A stretch of 64,000 nucleotides of DNA from Pristionchus mayeri (taxonomy: Eukaryota > Nematoda > Chromadorea > Rhabditida > Neodiplogasteridae), in assembly GCA_036245805.1 (NCBI GenBank), contig BTRK01000003.1, positions 17,958,464 to 18,022,463 of the forward strand, given 5' to 3'. The first letter of the stretch is position 1. Each line of letters starts with the position of its first letter. Under the pieces are notes generated by a model. The model was not told the origin of the DNA. It ran no database searches and saw only the letters and a program-made list of their open reading frames with translations. Both the position numbers and the translations under genes were made by a program. Positions 38,601 through 58,227 of this stretch are shown here, piece after piece.

Positions 38601-41600
38601 AATTTTGAATAAAAAAGCAAAAAGTAGACTAATTGAACCTGTTTGCGTTTCACAGCCACTCCCCACACGAATTTCCTCAGCGGAGTTCTGATCATCGATT
38701 TGTTCTCCTCTGCTTCCCAAAATGTGAAGAGTTTCTGAAGTTTGGGATCAGAAATAATGAGAAGTACGAAAAAAAGGAAGGAATAAACGGTGTATATTGT
38801 GAAAAAAAGAGGGAGATCATCATTACAAGGAATAGCCGCGAGGGTAGGTTCGAGTTTTTGAACGATACCTAGCAGGTTCGAGAGAGGATCAAATTCTAAG
38901 AACTTCTGCGTTTTTTTTTCATATCTGCTAAACGCCTCTATGACTGTCTGGGCGGTAATGGAATTTCTGAACATATCCCCAGAAATTAACGGTTCTCCAC
39001 CACTCCCCACTATGAGGCCAGACATTCACAGTAGCGTTTAGCAGATATGAAAGACGTATAAGTTCTTAGAATTTGATCTTCTTTCGATCCCGCTAGGTCT
39101 CGTTTAAAAACACCAACATACCCTCGCGCCCATTCCTTGTTAGAAAAACAGGAACTCAATTCCTCACATCTTCACATTCCTTGTGCTCTCCGAAGATGGC
39201 TGCCTCGATCGCCAGATTTCGAATGAGGGTGGCATCCATAGCTGAATGAATTTGATTAATATGATTTTTTAAATTATGGTTTTACTATCACAACTCTAAT
39301 CAATTTCAACGTATCTTACATTCATCATCTTTTCTCTGGAATCCCATCCCGAAGACGATGTTGTACGCTCGGATTCCGATGCAAACTAAAAATATTTTTA
39401 AAATATTGCTAAGCGTGCTCGATCGGACCTTTAATTCTTTTATCAGACTTATCATCTCCTTTTGTCTTGAAGATTGAGCAGATTAACTTGAGAAGCCGAA
39501 AGGCCACTTCTGAATGAATATAGACGGTTAAGGATAGAAATATATTGTAGATATACAGCATTGTAGTAAGTTGTATTTTGAAAGGTTGCACAAGTTTTTA
39601 AACACAGATTCAGTACATCACCGAACCATATGGGATTCGGTCCGGAATATTTGATCGGTACGGTATACTCACTGAGAACTCTCGGATGAAGAGGCTGATT
39701 TATTCCCTCATATATATCGTTGAATTCTGTACATTTTGCAAGCAGAGGAATTGATGCTTTCACATTTTTGACTGATGTACACCACTAAAATCATTTATTT
39801 AATGTATTGTTTTAAATTTGAAAGTAAAAAATATAGAGCATTCTCAGGAACGTGACTCGCTCTTCTGGTGAATACATACTGAAATCCTGAAAATTGATTT
39901 TTGTTTCCGAGTTGCACTGATTGCTAAAGGTACCCAACACCATTGAAGGCACTTCGATAATTGGCCCACCCCCCCCCTTCCACTATCATTTCTCATTCCC
40001 TCCCTCTAGAAAAGGGGTTGTTCGACCGAAAATCAAAGTGATATGCCTAGAAATGAGTGGGATAGGAGAGGAAGGAAGGGGGTGGGCCAAATATCGAAGA
40101 AGTGCCCCATTGAAAATATTTGAATTTGCGCGCGTGCCTGATCACGCCCGCTCTCTTTTTTTTGCATACTCTCTCGCTCCTTTTGCCGTGAAAAGGCACA
40201 CGCGGAAATTCAAATAATTTCATGGTTGCTGGGTAACTTTAACAGCAAATACAACAAACCCTCGCTAAAGCATGACAAGCGTATTTGTCGTCGAGTTTTT
40301 TTAGCTGAAATATTTTCTGTTAGATCGCGAAAACAATGCAACTTACATTTTTCAATCCTCTTCTTACGCCTAGGTCATCTATTGGCTTATCGATAGCATT
40401 AATCACTGGTCGAGATTTGTACAGAAGCTGAACTGCAACTTTCTCAACCGCTTCAATACGATGCATACCATTCGCGCAGCTTTGCTCGGTTTCTTCTGAG
40501 CGTCTTTTTTTTTCTTCTCCATTTTTTTCCAAATTCTAAATCTCCAGGCTAGCTCCTAAAATCATATTTGTTTTCAATTTATCTAGCAATGATGAAAATT
40601 GAGGATAATTCTCACCAATTTGATAGCTATGAAGATGATAAGATTGAATGTGGCAATTGCAATTACTGCATACAGGAAGTACCAGTCGTACTCATTGAAA
40701 CCTGAAGGTTTTGAAATAATCGAAATCGTTTTTTAATATTTAAAAAATATCAAAATAAAATAAAAACAAATATTGATCCAATCACCATTCTCTGGATCAT
40801 TGTCAGGATCAGGGGCTCCCAACAACATTTGATCTCTCTCGAAATTATCTGCAATATTTATGTTTGAACATCGTGATTTGTACAATGATAACTCACATCG
40901 ACAGAATACAACCTCCACACTTTTTAGCCCCGCTTCCTTCAATTTCCACTCTCCGGTTTTCATGTCACAAAGTAGTTCGTTTATGAGGATCTCCTTCCCT
41001 CCTGCACTCTCTTTCGCCCTGAAGAATTACAAATTGGATAGTTGAGAAGCCTTCGTAGACCGAAAATTTTCACTTTAATTTTGAATGTTTAAATGTTGAA
41101 TTAGTTCGATACTTACTTCAGGTCAAAGTGTTTTTGACAGTAGACTCTGCTGGTGTTGAATACGGCCTAGAATGTCGAGATTAAGGCCAAGGTGATGATT
41201 GAAATCACCCGAGAGCATTTATTATTCCATTTTCCATCGCATTTCGATCTAATTGGATGTAGTGCCCGACAGTCCGCTGAAAATATCGGTAGATGACTTT
41301 ATTTAAATTGTACCAAACTCGTTTCAGCTGTGAAGCAAGATGCACTAGTAATTCGTACATTTGCGTTGCCTATCCGAGTGTACCTTCAATTTTCTTTCAT
41401 AATTTTAGTTAGTTGCATGTATAAATATGAAAAGATTTCCACAATACTAACCAATTCGTATCGCTTTCGATCTCAATCGAATCTCTTCTGCACTCAAATT
41501 CTGTTTTGATCAATTTCTTTTCTCCGTTGATTATCCATCCTTTGTCCTTGGGGCACTACAATCGAATTATTCTCGAAAATCTTTCAAAATTATACATTTT

Positions 41601-44600
41601 GCGAAAATCGCATTTCCATATGTATCGTAGTATGAATGGTCTGGTACCTTTATCTTTTCGCATTTGGTCTTATCCGCATTGCAATCTCCCTCAAATATCG
41701 GAGATTCGCAACTTGATTTACCGCAGTCAGATAGCTTAGGAAATTTGCATTTTGCTGAAAGCAAATTCAAATAACCAATCACTCAATTATTTGAGCTCAC
41801 TCCGCTCGCCGCAAGCTACTATCGCACCGCCTTGAATTTCAACCTTTTTGTCTGTATGGTAGTACAGCTGTTTGTCTGTAATGTTATTTATTTTCAAATC
41901 ACAATGCCGAATATATTCAATTAATCGCAAGTGCGAGCTCTGGCATCCCTAGCTGGAAAAAATGGCTCACCATCGCATATGATCTTATGCACTTCGATGA
42001 ACTCTTCAGTCCCAGATGGCTGAACCCTTAAAATTTTTCTTTTTTTAAATCTGCCTTTATAATTTAGCAATTTCAAATGCATTTCACTCACATCAATTCG
42101 AGAGTTGATGAAGACGATTCGAACAGATTATTTTTGCAGTCGATTGATGCCGAATACGTAACTACCTGCATTTAAAAAATGTATTTATTGTTATTACATT
42201 AAGAAATACGTCATACGGCTTTTGAATAAACCACGACGAATATTTAGTTTTCCTAAGAAATTTTGACTGTTTTACAAAGCATTTTCAAATAATTGAATGC
42301 CTACCTCTTTGAAATATAGTGTCTTCGGAATCTCCTCTAGAGGGGGGCTTCAAAATTTCGAAATCGCAATAATCTGATGAATATTTTTACCGCTTATACC
42401 TCTTAGCTCTTTTTCAACTCACCAGACGTTTTAACTTCTTCAAAATCGATGTGTTCTATACCACTCCACATTTTTGAAAATTGTCTGAAGTATTCCAAAT
42501 TAACGTATTCCGGTGGTGCACTGGGATCAAGGGTTTGTGTCCGAGATCTCCCGTTGTATAACACTCCAACGTAGTATCGACCATCTCTTGCTAGCTCTTG
42601 AAGTAAGCTTGAAATCTAAAAGAATTTCAGGCGCGTAACTTGAGCGAAATAATTGTTTATCGATGTACAGTCGCACCGGAAAGTGAGTTTTTTTTTATTT
42701 TTATTTTTGATATAAATTTTGTTATTGTTTACCGATCAAATTAAATGTTGTGTCACTATATAACAAGCCCATCGAGAAATTCAATGCGGATACTGGGCCA
42801 TCAATTGCATCATCACTGATTTTGTAGTGATGACGCAATCGAAAAACACTTTTCAAACATCCATTATTCTTAAATAGATTTTTTCCTGCTCGCCAAACTT
42901 TCTAAGCTTGGAGATATGTTCGATGACTACCCTGAGAATAAATTTGAACTTGCTGCTCGGTCGCATCTTGCATGCGGCAGTGCTGCAAAATCGAGGTCGA
43001 AAATTTAGATCTCAGCTTCTGGACAAGCTAGAGACTCATCCAAAGCATCAAAATGATCGCCATCATGATAACAGATGATCCTGAGAATATGACAACAATA
43101 GCTCGAAATTTGAAATCAGGACATGAAAAAATCAATTTTTTGCATCACCTTTTTTGGACATTCACAACTTTGCAGGAAAGTTTGGTAAAAATCTGGTTTT
43201 TGCATAGTCATATTCAAAATGTATTGAAGAACTGATTTCCAACTTTTTAGGGTGCTTGGATAACTCTCCGGCCCGCTACGACCGTTTTTCGGAGGGATAC
43301 TCTTGTCGGGAAACACTCTGTTTACGCACTCTTGTCGTCTGTATACTCTCTCGCCCATAGTGGCAAACAAGGTGTTTCCCGACCCATCCCTCCGAAAAAC
43401 GGTCGCCGCGGCCCGGAAAGTTATTCAAACACTCTAAAAATTTGGGAATCAATTCTCCAATACATTTTGAATATGGCTATGCAAAAACCAGATTTTTATC
43501 AAACTTTCCCGCAAAGTTGTGAATGTCCGAAAAATGGTCATGCAAAAAAGGGATTTTTTCATTCCCTGAGGGCAAATTTCGAGATTTTGTTTTCATATTC
43601 TCAGGATCATTTGAAGTCATGATGACGATCATTTTGATGCTTCTAACGAGTCTCTAGCTTGTCTAGAAGTCGAGTTCTGAATTTGCGACATCGATTTTGC
43701 AGCAAGGCTGCAGCCAAAGTACGACGTAGCAGCAACTTCAATTTTTTTTCTTTGGGTAGTACTTGAACATATTTCCAAGCTCAGAAAGTTTGGCGAGCAG
43801 AAAAAATCTATGTAAGAATAATGGATGTTTGAAAAGAGTTTTTCGATTGCGTGATCACTACAAAATCAGTGATGATGCAATTGATGGCCCAGTATCCGCA
43901 TTGAATTCCTCGATGGGCTTGTTATATAGTGACACAACATTTAATTTGATCGGTAAACAGTAACAAAAGTCATATCAAAATTAAAAAATCGTCTACTCAC
44001 TTTCCGGCGCTACTGTATATCCAATTTCAAATATTCAACGAGACGTTCGGAATTTTTTGGAAGAAAATACAACTACTTACTGGTTTAGATTCGTCAGTGG
44101 ACTTCAGAATACCGACACATATGAATTTTTCGAAAGGAATGAACTTTGAATCAGCAAGATGCACATCGAAGGTGAAGTCAGGATCTGTAATTGTTAAACC
44201 TCATTTATTAATAATTGTTGCCCACTTTGTCCGCGAATTTCTCCGAAATGGTTGCAACCTGCTATGATTCCTTTTTGACGCTCTAATGACCTATCTCCTG
44301 AAATTAGCATTTGAGTTCCTCTCCGCTCTTCCTCGTCCATACCTGTTAATTGCCTGTAAATATACATTCCTCTGGTTACATCCACATCGGGAATTTCATT
44401 GTGCATGATAACGAGCCATTTATTTGGTGTTAACGGTCTGAAAAGAAAATTTTCAATGTTTTTCATGGGAACAATTTCATATTCTTCAGAAAAAATATTT
44501 CCAAATAAATATTCGTTAAATTTATTGAACACATCAAAAGCTATTCAAAACTTTGTTATCATATAATAGTTTTGATGAGAAAGCTCACTTAAACAGAATC

Positions 44601-45890
44601 CCAATTTTTGGAGTAATTGCACCGTCGAATTGACTTGTAGTCTGCACGAATACTATTGAAATTCATTTCATGATTCTAAAACAAACCCTAATGAGCTTTA
44701 CGTCATGAACAGCTTCTTAAGTGGACTCAGGGGGTACCAAACAGTACTGCAAAGTGAAGAATGATTTAAAGAAGGAGTGTCAGCAAAGTTGAACTTTTGA
44801 CGCTGTCATTGCAATGACCTAGCCAACCCTCCAAAGATCATAGCGCGAGCTAAGAGGGTAGACAACCATCGTTTCCATAGCTCAGTGGTATAGCAGCCGC
44901 CATGTTATGGGGAGGATGCTTGTTCGATCCCACCCGAAGATTTTTGACAAATCTTCGAGATATTTTAATTCCCGCACTTCCCTTACCTATCGAGGGCTAT
45001 CAGCGCCCATGGCACACTGCCAACTAGTGATGACTCGGTTCAAAATAAATATATGAATTTGAAATTTTCAGAATCTCTCATGGTTATGAAAAGCTAGGCC
45101 ATGGTTATGACAGCGTTCAACTTTGCTGACACTCCTTCTTTAAACATTTCGCATAGTTTCTTGAATATTTTAATTTGTGAATCATCTGCATTATCCTGTT
45201 ACTCACATATTCATTTGAAACGCATTTCTTGTAATCCAATTTGATCTGTCTGAACGAGTTAGTAGTCCATAGTAGGAAAAATAGGAGTAGAAGACACTGC
45301 AATAGAGATACTGAAATGTGATTTATACNNNNNNNNNNNNNNNNNNNNNNNNNNNNNNNNNNNNNNNNNNNNNNNNNNNNNNNNNNNNNNNNNNNNNNNN
45401 NNNNNNNNNNNNNNNNNNNNNNNNNNNNNNNNNNNNNNNNNNNNNNNNNNNNNNNNNNNNNNNNNNNNNNNNNNNNNNNNNNNNNNNNNNNNNNNNNNNN
45501 NNNNNNNNNNNNNNNNNNNNNNNNNNNNNNNNNNNNNNNNNNNNNNNNNNNNNNNNNNNNNNNNNNNNNNNNNNNNNNNNNNNNNNNNNNNNNNNNNNNN
45601 NNNNNNNNNNNNNNNNNNNNNNNNNNNNNNNNNNNNNNNNNNNNNNNNNNNNNNNNNNNNNNNNNNNNNNNNNNNNNNNNNNNNNNNNNNNNNNNNNNNN
45701 NNNNNNNNNNNNNNNNNNNNNNNNNNNNNNNNNNNNNNNNNNNNNNNNNNNNNNNNNNNNNNNNNNNNNNNNNNNNNNNNNNNNNNNNNNNNNNNNNNNN
45801 NNNNNNNNNNNNNNNNNNNNNNNNNNNNGTCACTTATTACATTACGAAACATAGATAATCCGATGAAAAAACAACAAAAAGGACCTTCAT
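35666..45890 (-). CDS. Large type I membrane protein D, paralogue of C, probably damaged
   Basis: Paralogue of gene C in opposite orientation, so the two meet tail to tail. The ATGAAG first exon is at 45885-45890, the signal-peptide exon at 45207-45296 (CLLLLFFLLWTTNSFRQIKL), then 44687-44746, 44589-44641 and further ectodomain exons down to about 40690. The membrane helix (FLYAVIAIVTFNLIIFIAI) is encoded at about 40620-40705. The cytoplasmic exons follow, including the paralogues of 31794-31873 (81 bases here, in frame), KLFTFWEAEENKSM and DDETWGDKISHYVYALSG. The tail is rich in Lys/Glu (EKKAKLKAEKEEKERKKKD) and diverged from C. Exon 44687-44746 reads YCLVPPEST-stop-EAVHDVKLIR against FCLIPPDAAMQTANNDLLVP in C: an in-frame TAA at 44717-44719. 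Unless this exon is skipped (60 bases, frame-neutral), the gene is a pseudogene. Part of intron 1 is in the gap. Confidence 0.68.
36321..36395. repeat. Perfect 31 bp inverted repeat (hairpin family)
   Basis: The arms 36321-36351 (TCTGACTCTCTTCAGTTTGC...) and 36365-36395 are exact reverse complements with a 13-base loop. It belongs to the CTCTTCA..TGC.CGCTCTCTCG hairpin family. It lies in a gene D intron. Confidence 0.9.
38825..39140. mobile_element. Inverted-repeat element (ACAAGGAATRGCCGCGAGGG ends), copy 2
   Basis: The left end ACAAGGAATAGCCGCGAGGG pairs with CCCTCGCGCCCATTCCTTGT at the right. The inner blocks GATCAAATTCTAAGAACTT and AAGTTCTTAGAATTTGATC are also inverted, as in the 23101-23375 copy. 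It sits in an intron of gene D. Confidence 0.8.
39958..40106. mobile_element. MITE, CACTTCTTCGATATTTGG family, copy 3 (gene D intron)
   Basis: The left end GGCACTTCGATAATTGGCCC pairs with GGGCCAAATATCGAAGAAGTGCC. The interior shows the family blocks CATTTCTCATTCC, GGGGTTGTTCGACCGAAAAT and CTAGAAATGAG. Confidence 0.82.
42666..44017. mobile_element. 1.35 kb fold-back element in a gene D intron
   Basis: Nearly the whole element is one long palindrome. The left arm (from TACAGTCGCACCGGAAAGTG at 42666 to about 43300) is mirrored by the right arm (about 43370 to CACTTTCCGGCGCTACTGTA at 44017), broken by scattered mismatches and a longer arm difference near 43640-43740. The termini CAGT..GCACCGGAAAGTGAG next to TA fit a Tc1/mariner-related terminus and TA target site. 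The centre carries an ACTCTCTCGCCC stretch like the hairpin family. No transposase is encoded. Confidence 0.82.
44717..44719 (-). other. In-frame stop codon in exon 3 of gene D
   Basis: TAA on the minus strand at codon 10 of exon 44687-44746. The frame is fixed by the signal-peptide exon upstream (phase 0) and by alignment with the 60-base exon 28176-28235 of gene C. Confidence 0.75.
44765..45144. mobile_element. 380 bp terminal-inverted-repeat element carrying a tRNA-like segment
   Basis: The ends TTTAAAGAAGGAGTGTCAGC are exact inverted repeats continuing into AAAGTTGAAC. It lies in the intron between exons 2 and 3 of gene D and ends about 18 bases before exon 3. The interior contains a tRNA-derived segment with A and B boxes. 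Probable MITE that captured, or fused with, a SINE-like unit. Confidence 0.8.
44870..44940 (+). repeat. tRNA-like segment with intact A and B boxes
   Basis: TAGCTCAGTGG (44877-44887) matches the A-box consensus TRGYNNARNNG and GTTCGATCC (44922-44930) matches the B-box consensus GWTCRANNC, 45 bases apart as in a tRNA. Acceptor and T-stem bases do not pair well, so I read it as a tRNA-derived pseudogene or SINE head, not a working tRNA. Confidence 0.65.
45329..45828. other. Assembly gap (run of N)
   Basis: Exactly 500 undetermined bases, a typical placeholder for a gap of unknown size. It interrupts intron 1 of gene D. Confidence 0.99.
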
Positions 45891-46970
45891 TGTGCCATGG
45901 AGAGACGAGCGAGAGGGGAGTGACCGTCCTTCGGGAGGAGAAGAGAAGCGAATGAGAGGAGGAGAGGGGGAGCGAGCGCGAGAGCGAAAGAGATAAATAA
46001 AATTTGCCACGTATTGGACGCAAATTTATCGCTTTTACATATCGGGAGATCCAAAGATCGAACAACAATATTAAAAACAAAAATATTTTTGATTAAATAC
46101 ACGTAATGAGTTTCCCAAGAGAGCAGGAGGACAAGGTAAATAAGATTTGTCACGCAGTGAGTAGATCACTTTTGCATATCACTGAGTCAATTGGGATAAC
46201 GAGTCGATAGATAGACGATAAATAGTGCTGGCGATTGAAAAAATTGAGGAACGATGTATGAATATCAGATAGGTAAGTAACAAGGTGATCTGTCTTTACT
46301 TGTCCATAACTTGTAGACATGCAGCGGCAGCGGAAGGAGAAGGAAAATAAAGGATTTGAAGATGCTCTGGAAGGAGACGCGAGTAGCTGGAGAGCCAGGG
46401 GGAGGGGGGGGGGGCGAAGATGCTTCTTCATTGCTTCCAATTTACTCCTCTCGATGGAAGATCCCCCGTAGATGAACACCCGTTGTCTTCTTCCGCGTTT
46501 ATTTGAGACTTTTGTGGAGCAGGCAGAAGGTCGGAAGTAGAGTAGACTGGGTTGGGCGGTGCAAGTGTGGAATACGTATCATTGGCTTTGAGAATCAAGG
46601 GCGAGTGCCCGTCTTTTCTACCATTCGGAACACAGGGAGAGGAAAAAATCAACAACAATAAAGGCAATATGTTTGGACAAGACAGTATCGCACTAATGAC
46701 CATAAGAATCATAAGAACTCCGATAAATAAGCAAGAAAAAGGACCTTCATTGTGCCATGGAGAGACGAGCGAGAGGGGAGTGACCGTCCTTCGGAAGAGA
46801 AAAGGAGCGAATGAGAGGAGGAGAGGGGGGGGGGAGAGAAAAAGAGGTAAATAGGATTTGTCACGTAGTGAACGTAAATTGATCACTTTTACATATGTGG
46901 AGATGGAAAGATCGAACAACGATATTTACAATAAAATATTTCCGATTAAATGCACGTAATAAGTTTCCCG
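45882..46970 (-). repeat. Tandemly duplicated promoter/start region of gene D
   Basis: The block 45882-46119 recurs at 46739-46970 in the same orientation, sharing GGACCTTCATTGTGCCATGG, the GAGAGGGGAGTGACCGTCCT stretch, a GTAAAT..TTTGTCACG segment, a GATCGAACAACRATATT segment and AATAAGTTTCCC. A shorter third match is at 46140-46190. Both full copies contain the ATGAAG start, but no body exons follow the distal copy before the proximal one. Confidence 0.75.
46428..46919 (-). CDS. Open frame with hydrophobic segment and Ser/Pro/Asn-rich tail, uncertain
   Basis: A 163-codon open frame begins inside the distal promoter copy. It has two hydrophobic stretches (CLFIGVLMILMVISAILS and ILPLLLLIFSS) followed by a polar tail (ANDTYSTLAPPNPVYSTSDL) that has ordinary coding-like composition. 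It could be a small membrane protein, the last exon of another gene, or chance. The proximal copy shares the first part of this frame before running into the gap. I cannot assign a function. Confidence 0.3.
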   Translation of the reverse strand: MFDLSISTYVKVINLRSLRDKSYLPLFLSPPPLLLSFAPFLFRRTVTPLSLVSPWHNEGPFSCLFIGVLMILMVISAILSCPNILPLLLLIFSSPCVPNGRKDGHSPLILKANDTYSTLAPPNPVYSTSDLLPAPQKSQINAEEDNGCSSTGDLPSRGVNWKQ

Positions 46971-47355
46971 AAATCGTTGTTTGTGAATCTGCCAAATTCA
47001 ATTCAATGCGAGTCTTGCAATAGGTTAGGGTAATGCAAAGAAGCAGATTCAAAGTGTTTTTTTTAAAGAAGGAGAATTAGCAAAATTACTCTAAAATCAG
47101 AAAAGACTCCCCAGAATCTAACTGGAATCCCAAAACCTTTTCATATCTTATATTTGAAGCAAGTTACGACTAATTGGTCGAGTGCCAAGTGACCCTGAAT
47201 GTCAGGCAACGAGCGAGAAAGCGCGCGACTTGAGGAGAGTTCCATCCATATTTGAAACATATTTGAACCAGGCGCTGGGTTTCTGAGAATCCTTCTCTAA
47301 TCAGTGATTTATCGTATTGACTCTACTCTACATAATGGGGAGGTCTGCCTGCTCT

Positions 47356-57750
<10,395 letters not shown>

Positions 57751-58227
57751 TGCGCGAGCATTCCTCGACCACCTCCGATGAGCGTGCGAGACGAGAGTGA
57801 TTGGGGAAGAGTATTTTCGAGAAATGATGGCCTTTGTCCAATGCAAATTATGTAGATTGCAGTTTGAATCGATATTACAAATTACATTTATTTAAATGGG
57901 GAAATGATAGTTGATATTAGGTTTATCTTGCTCGGCAATTTTAAATGGTTTGATTCTGGTTTTACGATTTTAACTTTAAAATAATAATAATAATAATAAT
58001 CAGTACGCGTTTGCCATCTGTTGGAAAGCGTGGTGCGCCAATACCGTAATTTTCTCTAAACGTGCTCGCCCGCTTCCCTTCAAAAAATTCGAATTTCTTT
58101 CGAAATTTCGCTTTTTCCATCGAATTTATCGATTTTTGATTATTTTTGTCATTTGCATATTGCTCCCCGAAGGTTGTTCGTGCATTCAGTCTATCGCAAA
58201 TTTCTACTTTAAGGGCTTCTCGCCGTC
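57751..58227. promoter_or_regulatory. Short divergent promoter region (unknown membrane gene / nup98)
   Basis: Only 477 bases separate the two start codons. The segment includes an (AAT)n stretch at 57980-58000, a TACCGTA motif at 58042-58048 and GTGCTCGCCCGCTTCCC at 58060. Two oppositely oriented transcription units starting this close suggest a shared or bidirectional promoter. Confidence 0.5.

Noticed and set aside
45117..46080. Very long open frames across the gap on both strands
   Set aside because: They are open only because undetermined bases contain no stop codons; only the flanking real sequence (for example the signal-peptide exon 45207-45296) is informative.
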